A DNA stretch of 64,000 bases from Acidobacteriaceae bacterium (lineage in GTDB: Bacteria > Acidobacteriota > Terriglobia > Terriglobales > Acidobacteriaceae). The DNA is taken from positions 25,609 through 89,608 of the forward strand of contig JASHNS010000113.1 of assembly GCA_030041515.1 (NCBI GenBank), read 5' to 3'. Both the position numbers and the translations under genes were made by a program. Positions 1-9,400 of the stretch are shown piece after piece; positions within the stretch are counted from its first letter, which is position 1, and the number at the start of each line of letters is the position of its first letter. A model generated the notes under the pieces. It ran no database searches. It saw nothing but the letters and a program-made list of their open reading frames with translations, and had not been told where the DNA came from.

Positions 1-1
1 G

Positions 2-403
2 TCGCGCGACCACGGGCGGAGCTGGAGCGCACCGGTGCGGGTGAATGACGATCCGCTGCACGATGGGGCGGATCATTTCTTTCAGTGGCTGGCGGTGGAC
101 CCCATATCGGGCGCGGTGAACGTGGTGTTTTACGACCAGCGGACGGATCCGCGGCACCGGAAGCCGACGGTGGTGTTGGCGCGTTCGCAGGACGGCGGAC
201 GGACATTTAAGAATTACGCCTGGACCCACGATGAGTTCGATCCCAGCGGCGTGTTCATGGGCGATTATCTGGGCCTGGCAGCGTGGGGCAATCGTGTATA
301 CGGTGCATGGCCGGTACGGCCCGGACCAAAACGTGGGACGGTTCTGCAGGTCGGCGTTGCGGATTTCAGCGCTTCCGGGAGCGACGGAGCTCCGCACCAG
401 TAG
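2..403 (+). CDS. BNR/Asp-box repeat (sialidase-like) protein, C-terminal fragment
   Basis: The frame is open from the window edge, so the N-terminus is missing; about 133 residues are visible. The first visible residues, SRDHGRSWSAP, form an Asp-box (S-x-D-x-G-x-x-W), the turn that marks blades of sialidase/BNR beta-propellers. A second, degenerate copy (SQDGGRTF) occurs further on. Established knowledge: such proteins are usually secreted glycoside-binding or hydrolytic propellers, but an Asp-box alone does not identify a substrate. It ends 135 bp before the LacI-type gene on the same strand. No catalytic residues can be judged from the fragment. Confidence 0.7.
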   Translation, partial: SRDHGRSWSAPVRVNDDPLHDGADHFFQWLAVDPISGAVNVVFYDQRTDPRHRKPTVVLARSQDGGRTFKNYAWTHDEFDPSGVFMGDYLGLAAWGNRVYGAWPVRPGPKRGTVLQVGVADFSASGSDGAPHQ

Positions 404-470
404 TTCGATTTATCTCTGCAAAATCGTGTAAGCAGAACAGGGCCCCGAGCGGCTGCCTGGCGGCTGCGTC

Positions 471-476
471 TATAAT
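471..476 (+). promoter_or_regulatory. Candidate -10 box of the LacI-type gene
   Basis: A perfect TATAAT lies here. Transcription starting about 7 nt downstream (near 483) gives a leader of about 56 nt to the ATG at 539, which has its own Shine-Dalgarno site, but only about 5 nt to the upstream in-frame ATG at 488. This supports 539 as the translation start. No convincing -35 hexamer is visible at 17 nt spacing. Confidence 0.4.
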
Positions 477-538
477 TCAGGGACATTATGCGGCCCCCGG
501 GAGCAAGTAAGCACGAGACCGTGCGCAGGAGTACAACC

Positions 539-1603
539 ATGGCGGACGTGGCGCGGCTCGCCGGCGTGGGGAAGATGACGGTCTCACGGGTGCTGAGCGG
601 AAGCGCCAACGTGTCCGATGCGACGGCGGACCGCGTACAGCGGGCCATCCGGCTGCTGAATTACCAGCCGAACGAGCTGGCGCGGAGCCTGCGCTCGCTG
701 CACTCCAAAACCATCGCTGTTATCGTTCCCTATTTGTACGACTCGTTCTTTGCCACGTGCGCGCACGCCATTTCGACAGTGGCCAAGCAGCACGGGTACT
801 CGGTGATCCTGACAACCTCGGACGAAGAGCACGAGACCGAGCAGCGGCAGACGAATCTGATGGTGCGCCGGCGTATCGACGGCATGGTGATTATCCCTGC
901 CCCCGGAGATGATAAGTATCTGCGCTCAGAGATCTACTCGCGCGTACATATTGTCACGCTCGATCGGCCGCTCGCGGACCCGCGCTTCGATTCCGTGCTG
1001 GTGAACAACAGCGCCGGCACGAAGATGGCAGTGGAACACCTGCTTGGGCACGGCCACAGGCGTATCGGTTTTCTGGGCGTGGGACGCGAGCTTTACACAA
1101 TGAAGGCACGCTACGCCGGCTACCGCCAGGCCATGATGCGAGCCGGGCTGACGGCGGAGCCGTACATGGAGTGCCGGACTCCGGAGAAAGCCGTCGACCA
1201 GGTGCGCGCCGCACTGCATTGCAGCGAGCCGCTGACGGCGCTGTTTGCCGCGAACAACCTGACAACGCGCTACCTTTTGCATGCGCTGAATGTGCTGCGC
1301 GTGGAGGTTCCCGGAAAAGTTGCGACCGCCGGCTTTGACGATCTGGACGTCGCCGACGTTCTGCAGCCGACCCTGACGGTTGTGCGGCAGCCGGTGTACC
1401 AGATTGGAGAAGCGGCGGCGAATCTTCTGTTCCAGAGGATCCAGCGCCAGGAGTTCCCTTCCACGGGGCGGCGCATCGTTTTACCGCTGCAGCTCGTGGT
1501 GCGCTGTTCATGCGGATGCCGCGAGAGCGGCACGGCGAGCGAGGACGGGAAAGCGTCCATGGCCGGCCGAGATTCCTGTGCGCCTGCTCGTTCGATGCGC
1601 TAG
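539..1603 (+). CDS. LacI-family transcriptional regulator
   Basis: Sugar-responsive DNA-binding regulator of 354 residues. The N-terminus DVARLAGVGKMTVSRVLSG is the LacI helix-turn-helix followed by the hinge helix (YQPNELARSLRS). The rest is a periplasmic-binding-protein-like effector domain (IAVIVPYLYDSFF, GHRRIGFLGV, TAGFDDLDVADVLQPTLTVV). Start choice: AGGAG at 527-531 sits 7 nt before this ATG. An in-frame ATG at 488 would add 17 residues, two of which (Thr-Thr) extend the usual T-I-x-D-V-A start, so it cannot be excluded. The C-terminus carries about 30 extra Cys/Ser-rich residues beyond the normal family end. It precedes the TonB-dependent receptor and may control it; this is inferred from position and from a candidate operator at 1702-1719. 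Confidence 0.9.
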   Translation: MADVARLAGVGKMTVSRVLSGSANVSDATADRVQRAIRLLNYQPNELARSLRSLHSKTIAVIVPYLYDSFFATCAHAISTVAKQHGYSVILTTSDEEHETEQRQTNLMVRRRIDGMVIIPAPGDDKYLRSEIYSRVHIVTLDRPLADPRFDSVLVNNSAGTKMAVEHLLGHGHRRIGFLGVGRELYTMKARYAGYRQAMMRAGLTAEPYMECRTPEKAVDQVRAALHCSEPLTALFAANNLTTRYLLHALNVLRVEVPGKVATAGFDDLDVADVLQPTLTVVRQPVYQIGEAAANLLFQRIQRQEFPSTGRRIVLPLQLVVRCSCGCRESGTASEDGKASMAGRDSCAPARSMR

Positions 1604-1701
1604 ATCGCCAGGTCAACCGTCGTCTTCGACCAGCGGATCCTGCAAGGGAGACGCCGGGCCTGTGAATATCTGACGGCTGCCGGCCGAGTGTTTGCCGTCC
1701 T

Positions 1702-1719
1702 GTTAACCACGTTAATAAC
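1702..1719. promoter_or_regulatory. Candidate LacI-family operator
   Basis: GTTAACCACGTTAATAAC is an imperfect palindrome with matching arms GTTA/TAAC and a central ACGT, so the symmetry axis falls on a CG step, as in most LacI-family operators. It lies about 100 bp downstream of the LacI-type gene and about 560 bp upstream of the receptor start. Assignment to this regulator is inference. Confidence 0.3.
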
Positions 1720-2128
1720 CTGGCATGCGAGTCGGCCGGCCGGCTACGCCGAACCTGCCTGAGCGTCGTGTCTCCCTGCGACGCCATGCCGGGCGTTCCC
1801 GGAACTGCCCTGGGTCTCCCTGCGGCACACTTCTCACACTCATGAGCAATCGAGAGCCGGCGAAACCAGTGATGACGTTCGCGCGCGGGGACATCGCGAT
1901 GGCCTCGAGATGCCAGGTTGATACCGATCCAAAAGTAATCTTTCCTCAATCGTGTCGCCGTGATTTGCTGACTTAGCATCCGGGGCGAAGGGCCTGATAG
2001 CCCGCAACAGGTTGAGTCAGCAACGGAGCCCGGCAGGGATCGCGCATCGTGGGAGCGTTGATTTATACAGATGAGTAATAACTAGCTAAGCAATTAAACG
2101 GCTGGATGTAACTCAGCGAAAAAACCGC

Positions 2129-2158
2129 TTGACCGATTTATCAGCCGCGGCCCATAAT
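2129..2158 (+). promoter_or_regulatory. Sigma70-like promoter of the TonB-dependent receptor
   Basis: TTGACC (2129-2134, 5 of 6 to consensus) and CATAAT (2153-2158, 5 of 6) are separated by 18 bp. Transcription would start near 2165, giving a leader of about 115 nt that contains the palindrome at 2220-2235. Confidence 0.5.
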
Positions 2159-2219
2159 TCACAGCGGAATCCAGCCAGCCAATGAGCAGTCCAGTGCGAG
2201 GGAAAAACCGCGTCACGAA

Positions 2220-2235
2220 TGTGATCGATATCACA
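2220..2235. promoter_or_regulatory. CRP/FNR-type palindrome in the receptor leader
   Basis: TGTGATCGATATCACA matches the CRP consensus TGTGA-N6-TCACA exactly, with 6-bp perfect arms (TGTGAT/ATCACA). It lies 45 bp upstream of the receptor ATG and about 55 bp downstream of the predicted transcription start, a position that favours repression (roadblock) or control of an unseen second promoter. Confidence 0.45.
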
Positions 2236-2280
2236 GCGCCGCAAAGACGCAAAGGAAGCTAGCCGAGGGGGGTCGTTACG

Positions 2281-5200
2281 ATGACGTTCATACCTAGAAT
2301 CAGAGCGGCAATCGCGCTGTCGGCGCTGCTGATGGCAGGGCTCCTGCTGGGGCAAATGCCGGCTTCGGCGCAAAGCACGGGAACCGTGACGGGGGTTGTG
2401 CAGGATGCGACCGGTGCCGTGATTCCAGGGGCCGCCGTGGTCCTGACCGATCTGGACAACAAATCCGAGCGACGGGCGACCAGTGACGGCGCAGGGGAAT
2501 TTGTGATTCCCGCCGTGGCATCCGCCCTTCACTATCAGATTCAGGTGGAGATGAAGGGCTTCACGACGTGGCAGTCGCAGCCGTTTCCGCTCCGGCCCGG
2601 CGATCAGATTGCCTTCAGCGACATCAGGATGCAGGTGGCGACGGCGACGACGCAGGTGACCGTGGAAGCGCTGGCCAATCAGGCCGTGAAACCGCTGGAT
2701 ACGCCCGAACGCAGTGACGTGATTACAGCCAAGGATCTGGACACGCTGGCGATTGAGGGCCGCGATGCGACGGAGCTGGTGGAGATGCTCCCCGGCTTCG
2801 CGATGATCAGTCCTGGCGTCAACAACCAGGGGCCGAATACCGCTGTGGTGGGCATGAGCGGTCCCATCGGCTCCTATTCCGCCAATGGAGCGGGACCGAC
2901 GGGGAGCGACATCGTCATGGACGGCGTCTCCCTGACCAACATCGAGACGCGCGAAGGCAGCGTGCAGACAGTCAACCCGGATATGGTCCAGGACATCAAG
3001 GTGACTACATCCACCTTCAGCGCGGAATACTCCAAGGGCCCCGCCGTTCTGGCGGGCACCACCAAGGCGGGATCCAGCGCGTATCACGGCGATGCGTATC
3101 TTTACGCGCGCGACACCTCGCTGAATGCCAACGACTGGTACAACAACTTTCTGCAGCAAACTCGCCCCCCGGGCAGATATATGTATCCTGGCGGAGAACT
3201 GGGCGGACCGGTCTGGATTCCCGGCACCCGTTTCGGACCGCATAACAACAAGCTGTTTTTCTTTGCAGGCTACGAGTACGACTACCAGAACTTCTGGAGC
3301 GAGACGCTGGGTTCCTGGGTGCCGACGATGTCAGAGCGGCAGGGCGACTTCAGCGCGGCCTCGCTGGATGCGGAGCTCTGCGGTGCGCGTCCCGATGGGG
3401 GCGTGAACCTGAATGCGGTTCTGCCAATGTGCGAGACCGAGAACTACCTGCCCAACGGCCAGGCCGTCGCCAATGGCAATGTCACGGCCTACGCGAATCC
3501 CAGCGGCGTTTCCCTTGTGAACTGGCTGCCCCTGCCCAACGCCGACCCGTTCACCAATCTGGAGGGATACAACTACGAGCAGGAAGTCATCCAGGAGCAG
3601 AATACAACCCAGCTGCACGCACGCCTCGATTACGACCTCAACGATAACAATAAGTTCTACGCCACCTGGGGCCGTCAGGCAGAGATTCAGCAGCAGCCGG
3701 TCGCCTACGGCTACATTCCCGATTACTCCATGGAGTATCCGGGAAATGTAACGTCCGGCAATATCTCGAATATTTTCTCGGGGCATTACACGCGAACCTT
3801 CGGCGCCACGATGACGAATGAGCTCAGTGCAGCGATGTCGTTCATCAGCGAGCCGGGGGATATGGGCGATCCACAGGCCGTGGACCGTTTCGACATGAAC
3901 CACTACAACTGCAACAATGCCGCGGAACGGGCAGCGGGCACCTGCAGCAATCCCGCGTCGGATACATTCAGCTATCTCGGCGAGTATAAGAATGCGGGCG
4001 ACTATTCCGTGCCGGCGCTCTCCGATTACAGCAGCCTGGGATATCCCAACCTGCAGATGATTGGGGGTTTCTATAACAACCAGATCAAACTAAAAATGAT
4101 GGTGCCGGACGTAACGGATACCGTCGACTGGGTCAGGGGACCGCACACGATTGCCTTCGGCGTGTATTTCGAAAAGGGCATCCTGAATGGCACCGCGGAC
4201 GAGGGCGGCGCTTACCCCCAGGGCGAATACACGTTCAATCCCGAAGACTATTTCGAGTACGGCGGCGAGGTTGGCCCAAATTCGCAGTTCACCGGCTGCG
4301 AAAACCCCAACCCGCTGGGGACAGTGCGTCCGTCCGGAGCCAGCTACATCGGTGACTGTATGAACCCCATCGCCCTGATGTACATGGGCGATACCGATAC
4401 CTACACCCAGACCAACTTTACTCCACTGGTTGACATGCAATACACCACGCTCGCCGGCTTCGCCAACGACTCGTGGAAAATTCACCGGGTGACGCTGATG
4501 CTGGGCGCTCGCGTCGAGCACCTGGGCCCCTGGTACGACCGTCACGGAAACGGTTTGGCCACGTTCTCCCCAACTCTGTACGACAAGCAGTGCACCGGCC
4601 GCAACTGCGTCAGCAGCGGGGCCATGCCTGGGATCAGCTGGCACAGCGCAGACAATTCCATCGCCAATTCCGTCAGCAATCCCGCCATGGTCTATGTTTC
4701 GCCGCGGCTGGGCGCTTCCTGGGATGTCTTCGGGGCCGGGAAAACGGTGCTGCGCGGCGGCTGGGGCATTTACCGCAATGAAGAGCAGTTTGCTCCCTAT
4801 GCGCTGGCCGGCGCCACCGCACAGGGATACAAGACTTCGTACACCTTCGGTGAAGACACCTTTGACCTGATCGATAACCAGTCGCCGGTGAATCCTCCCG
4901 ATTTCAGCGTGTACACGTTGTCGGCCAGCGATACTAACCGGCCCATTTACTACGAGTACAACGCAACCGTCGATCAGCGCCTGCCATGGAATTCACTGCT
5001 GGAAGTTGCCTATGTCGGCGAAGATGGCGCGGACCTGCCCAGCTATAACGTCGAGGCCAGCGGCTATAACGGCGCATCGGACCTGAACCTGATTCCGGCC
5101 GGCTATTTATTCGGCCCGGTCAACTGCGGCGGCGAGAAGCAGGACGACCCTCTTGTCTGCATTCCAGGTTCGCTGGAGACCGACGCGAACCCAGGACAGT

Positions 5201-6234
5201 CCATTGGAGACCTGGATACACAGCAGACGGACTTCTACCGCCCCTATCCGTTTTATGAGCACATTTACTCGTTGAAGCACAACTACTACTCCAACTACAA
5301 CTCGGGGCAAATTGCCTGGAACAGGAACTCGGGCATGGTGCAGTATGGCGCCAACTACGTGTTCTCCAAGAATCTGGCTACCGCTGCTTCGTATAACAAC
5401 GTCATCCCCAACCCGCTGAACCTCCGCGACGAATACAATCCGTCACCGGCGGATCGCAGCCAGGTATTCAATATTCACTATCTGGTGAATCTGGGGAAGC
5501 GCGTCGGCTCCGGCAATCGCCTTTTATCCGGAATCGCAAACGGCTGGCAGGTCTCCGGATGGTCCACGGTGCAGAGTGGTCCCGATCTGACCTCCGAACA
5601 GGGCGAAAATTTCGGCTTTGGTTACGGCTCGACGGAGCCCACGCAGGTGTACACGAGCTGGCAGCAGCCCGATCCGGAGATCGCCAAGACCTGTGCCACG
5701 GTCTATGGCATCCCTGCCGACAAGAACGGCAATCAATTTTGCCTGACCGGCATCAACCCGGTGGTGTGGACAGGCAGTCCCGACTACCAGCTGATGCCTA
5801 CGCTGTATTGCAACCCGGCCGGCGGCCCGCACAAACACCAGTACATGAATGCCACCTGCTTCGGAGTTCCCGTTCCAGGCAGCCCTGCCACCGGCGCTTA
5901 TGCGCTGTCCAGCAATCCCAGTGGTCAGGGGCAATACCGGCTGCCTTATATGCACGGTCCCGCCTATCTCCAGAACAACATCGCCCTCATCAAGGACTTT
6001 ACCGTTGGCGAAGGGAAGACGCTGGAGCTGCATGCCGAGTCTTTCAATTTTCTGAATCATCCTCTGGTTTCGTTCAACAACGACGACAACTCCAACCTGA
6101 GCCTCAGCAACCTGCTGTACGCGGTGCCCGGCAAGCAACTAACTGAGGACGAGCTGGGGTACAAGAATTTCGGAATTGCCGACATCAAGTACGGCTCGCG
6201 CCTGATGGAGCTGAGCGCGAAGTTCTCGTTCTGA
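2281..6234 (+). CDS. TonB-dependent receptor with carboxypeptidase-regulatory-like domain (Oar-like)
   Basis: Outer-membrane beta-barrel transporter of 1317 residues, the size usual for the acidobacterial Oar/OmpA-like receptors. Seen: a signal peptide (about 1-30, ending PASAQS); an Ig-like carboxypeptidase-regulatory domain (about 33-115, GTVTGVVQDATGAVIPGAAV); a TonB plug (about 130-270, with VTVEA, SDVITAKDLDTL and MDGVSLTNIETREG); then a long aromatic-rich barrel ending in Phe (LSAKFSF), as expected for BAM recognition. A purine-rich ribosome site (GAGGGGGG) precedes the ATG. Family members import oligosaccharides or other large nutrients using TonB energy; the substrate is not deducible. 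The LacI regulator upstream and the secreted propeller proteins downstream suggest a carbohydrate-related surface system (inference). Confidence 0.88.
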   Translation: MTFIPRIRAAIALSALLMAGLLLGQMPASAQSTGTVTGVVQDATGAVIPGAAVVLTDLDNKSERRATSDGAGEFVIPAVASALHYQIQVEMKGFTTWQSQPFPLRPGDQIAFSDIRMQVATATTQVTVEALANQAVKPLDTPERSDVITAKDLDTLAIEGRDATELVEMLPGFAMISPGVNNQGPNTAVVGMSGPIGSYSANGAGPTGSDIVMDGVSLTNIETREGSVQTVNPDMVQDIKVTTSTFSAEYSKGPAVLAGTTKAGSSAYHGDAYLYARDTSLNANDWYNNFLQQTRPPGRYMYPGGELGGPVWIPGTRFGPHNNKLFFFAGYEYDYQNFWSETLGSWVPTMSERQGDFSAASLDAELCGARPDGGVNLNAVLPMCETENYLPNGQAVANGNVTAYANPSGVSLVNWLPLPNADPFTNLEGYNYEQEVIQEQNTTQLHARLDYDLNDNNKFYATWGRQAEIQQQPVAYGYIPDYSMEYPGNVTSGNISNIFSGHYTRTFGATMTNELSAAMSFISEPGDMGDPQAVDRFDMNHYNCNNAAERAAGTCSNPASDTFSYLGEYKNAGDYSVPALSDYSSLGYPNLQMIGGFYNNQIKLKMMVPDVTDTVDWVRGPHTIAFGVYFEKGILNGTADEGGAYPQGEYTFNPEDYFEYGGEVGPNSQFTGCENPNPLGTVRPSGASYIGDCMNPIALMYMGDTDTYTQTNFTPLVDMQYTTLAGFANDSWKIHRVTLMLGARVEHLGPWYDRHGNGLATFSPTLYDKQCTGRNCVSSGAMPGISWHSADNSIANSVSNPAMVYVSPRLGASWDVFGAGKTVLRGGWGIYRNEEQFAPYALAGATAQGYKTSYTFGEDTFDLIDNQSPVNPPDFSVYTLSASDTNRPIYYEYNATVDQRLPWNSLLEVAYVGEDGADLPSYNVEASGYNGASDLNLIPAGYLFGPVNCGGEKQDDPLVCIPGSLETDANPGQSIGDLDTQQTDFYRPYPFYEHIYSLKHNYYSNYNSGQIAWNRNSGMVQYGANYVFSKNLATAASYNNVIPNPLNLRDEYNPSPADRSQVFNIHYLVNLGKRVGSGNRLLSGIANGWQVSGWSTVQSGPDLTSEQGENFGFGYGSTEPTQVYTSWQQPDPEIAKTCATVYGIPADKNGNQFCLTGINPVVWTGSPDYQLMPTLYCNPAGGPHKHQYMNATCFGVPVPGSPATGAYALSSNPSGQGQYRLPYMHGPAYLQNNIALIKDFTVGEGKTLELHAESFNFLNHPLVSFNNDDNSNLSLSNLLYAVPGKQLTEDELGYKNFGIADIKYGSRLMELSAKFSF

Positions 6235-6251
6235 AGCACCACGCGGCTGCG

Positions 6252-6266
6252 CGAGCCGAAGGCTCG
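6252..6266 (+). terminator. GC-rich hairpin after the receptor gene
   Basis: CGAGCC-GAA-GGCTCG forms a 6-bp perfect stem with a 3-nt loop, 18 nt after the receptor stop codon. No T-run follows, so it may be a 3'-end-protecting hairpin or part of a Rho-dependent end rather than a classic intrinsic terminator. Confidence 0.35.
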
Positions 6267-6282
6267 TGCTCCCGCAGCAATG

Positions 6283-6311
6283 GCAACCGGTGGGCGGAAT
6301 TGACCGGTTGC
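6283..6311 (+). terminator. Second hairpin after the receptor gene
   Basis: GCAACCGGT and ACCGGTTGC form a 9-bp perfect inverted repeat around an 11-nt loop, about 50 nt after the receptor stop and about 100 nt before the next gene. No T-run follows. Confidence 0.35.
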
Positions 6312-6413
6312 GGGGAACTGGATGGCTGCCGGATGAGGCGGCTTCAACACGCGGACGGCGACTGAGACTGTTCGCAGAAGTATAGATCGAGATTGTTCGG
6401 GAGGTTATTCATC

Positions 6414-9400
6414 ATGGCCATCAAGAGTACATCGTACTTTCGCCGTCTGGCGCGCTCCGTAACGTGGCTTCTGATGGGGGCGTTATCCCTGGGCGGCGTG
6501 GCCGCGGCGCAGGCCCCGCCGCCGGTGACGACCGGCTCGATCATTCCTCTGCAGCACGATGAGTTCAACCAGATCTATAAGATTCTCTACTATCAGGGCA
6601 ATGTTCTCATGCTGGATACGGCGGCCAGCATCCTGTATCAAATGTCTCCGGGATCTACAACCCTGACCGCCATCGCTACGGGTCCCACTGAGGCCAATCT
6701 GGCCGGTCCTCCAGCGTCCCAGGGAAGCTACTGGAACATGGATATGGCCATCGACAATGAGGGGACTCTCTATTTCGACGAGCGCTATGGAACCAGCACT
6801 TCGAACGGCCTTTTCTGGCGCGTGCCCTATAACTCGCAAACCGGTACCTGGAACTGGGACGCGAATGATGGATGGGGAGGAGACATCCAGGTTCCGGGAG
6901 TTGGCAGCCTGCTCAGCGCCGGCTCGGATTGTGTTGCCTTTTGGGATAGCGGAAAAGGCGATGGCAGCGGCGTCCTCTACTGGATGACGGAAGGTTCCCC
7001 GGTCACCATCTATGAGCTGCCCGTCGGAGCCAATGGGGCTCTTCCCAGCCCGGCAGTCCCGACGGCGATCGTGACCGGCTTGCTCGCCAACCAGGGCGAG
7101 ATGGCGGTGGATGCCAGCCAGAATATCTATTTCGTGGAGGGCGGCACCTCGGACGCGGATCGCGGCAATGGCGTGTTCTTCATCCCGGCGGGAAGCACTG
7201 GAATTACGGCGTCCGGCGGCAGCAGCGTGGAGTCGGTCCTGGCCAGCGAATTCGGTATGATCCTCCCCACTTCCTATTACAGCGCCAACCCGCCCAATAA
7301 GTTCGACGGCGTAGCACTCGACCCGGTTGGCAATCTCTATCTCAGCAGCGAGTCGGACGGCTACGGGGGCACGTTTAACGGCGAGATCATGATCCCGAAT
7401 AGCTGCGGGAATCAGGCAAATATCACCGCAGCCGGCTGCTTCAACTGGAGCAGCGCTTCGTATGTCTCACCGGTCGGCAGCAATCATTCGGTGATGATCG
7501 ATCCAAGAGGATACCTGTGGATCCCCAGTTACGGCGCCTGGTCATTTACCGGATCGAGCGCCTATGGCGGCGGGGAGAACACCACAACGGGCGTGTGCGT
7601 GGGCGGCGCCTGTAATTTCGTCATCTGGGCCATGGGTTCCGACAACCTCGGGGTCTCGCCCGTCGGAACCGCCACGGGAACAGCAAGCGCGCCTGCGGGA
7701 ACCGTTTTTGTGAATTTCAATAACTCGGAAACTCTCGGGAGCATCGGTTTCTCGCAGCCAGGGAGCACACCCAACAGCGCTACCACGCCGGATTTCGCCA
7801 CCACCCCCAACAACCCCTACGCGGTTTCGTCGTCATCGACCACCACGCCCACGGCGCCGTGCATGGCGGCCACCACACCTGCAACCACCTATGCGGTGCA
7901 GTCTACCTGTCCGGTCTGGGTCACGATGACTCCCCAAACGGCGGGCGCTGTTGGCGGCCAGTTGACGCTGACGGACTCGGGCGGCAATTTGCTCTCTACG
8001 ACATATCTCAACGGAGTTGGCGAAGGGCCCATGGCTTCTCTGCTCGGGACCCCCCAGCAAACCGCGCTGGCCACCGGACTGCAAACTCCCTCCCAGGTGG
8101 CGGCCGATTCGCTGGGCAACGTTTATGTTGCCGATTCCGGACTCGGAGAGGTCCTGGAATATAAAGCCGGATCGACAACGGGCACGAAGATCTACGGTTC
8201 GGGCCATCCCACCGGCGTCGCGGTCGACGCATCCGGCGATGTCTATATTGGCGATTCGGGCAGCATTTACGAGCTTCCGTTTGTCAACGGTGCACTGACC
8301 GCGAAGACCGCTCTGGTGACCTCGGATACCGCGAACGGTCTCCCCCTCGGGAACACCTTGAATCTGGCCGTCGACGGGTCGGGTGACGTGTATGCGGCCG
8401 ATCCCGACGACAAGCAGGTCGTGAAGATCGAAAACCCGCAAACGGCCCCTTCGCAGACCAGCTATACCGTCGTGGGCACGGGATTCAACGATCCCACCGC
8501 GGTGGCCGTCGATGGTTACGGCAACCTGTATGTTGCCGACAACACCTCCAGCGGCACCGCTACCCTGTATGAGATCTCGCAGTGGAGTCAGCAGACCCCG
8601 ATCGACAAAAAACTCTCGTCGCCGGTGACTGGCCTTGCGATCGAACCCTCCGGCTCCGTGCTGGTGACGCAGCAGGGCACGACGCCGGGGGTCTGGCGTA
8701 TTCCCTCCCTGGCCGGCAGCTTCACGCCGAACGACATCATGCAGGTGGACGGCGTGCTCACGGCGCCCAACAGCGTGGCCATCGACAACCAGGGCAATCT
8801 GTATGTCACCGATATGACGGGGGGGACACCGAATCTTTTCCAGCTCAGCATCAACGCTGCGTACGACTTCGGCAACGTGGGCGTGAACTCTCAGCAGCAG
8901 GGGCCTGACCTCGCTGTTTATAACACGGGAAATGGGCCTCTTGGGTTCTCCGCCAATCCCACATTCGGCGGAACCGACGCTCCGTGGTTCTCGCTGGCGA
9001 CTCCGGCGGAATCTCAGTGCGACACCACCGGGAGCACGACAGTTGAATCCGGCGCCTCGTGCGCTTTCGGCCTGGACATTGAGGGGCTGGCTGTGGGGCC
9101 GGCCAGCGGCACCATGTCGATCACCTCGACGGCCATCAACGGCACGCTGACCGCGAACCTTTCCGCGAACGTGCTCAACGTGGTTGCGACGTCGACGACT
9201 GTCAGCCTGAGCCCCGCAACTGCCACCTTCCCCGGCAGCACAACGGCGACGATGAATATCGCGCCGACGACGAGCAGCACCACGACGGTTCCAATGGACG
9301 CGCCGGTAACAGTAACCCTTACCTCCACGGTGAAGGGGAGCACGCAACCGCCGATCGTGTTCTCAGGACAGGCGACGGGAACGAGCACCAGCGCGACAGC

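Larger units (their letters stand above)
1604..2280. other. 677-bp gene-free regulatory interval upstream of the TonB-dependent receptor
   Basis: No credible coding sequence is present; short open frames here lack ribosome sites and similarity. The interval holds a CG-centred imperfect palindrome (1702-1719), a sigma70-like promoter (2129-2158) and a CRP/FNR-like palindrome (2220-2235). The stretch 2041-2120 is distinctly AT-rich compared with its surroundings. Confidence 0.6.

Noticed and set aside
1725..1976. 83-codon open frame in the LacI-receptor interval
   Set aside because: No ribosome site, no conserved features, and it overlaps probable regulatory DNA.
7833..9347. 504-codon open frame on the minus strand
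   Set aside because: Antisense to the first secreted paralogue; Arg/Gly/His-rich without domains or a ribosome site.
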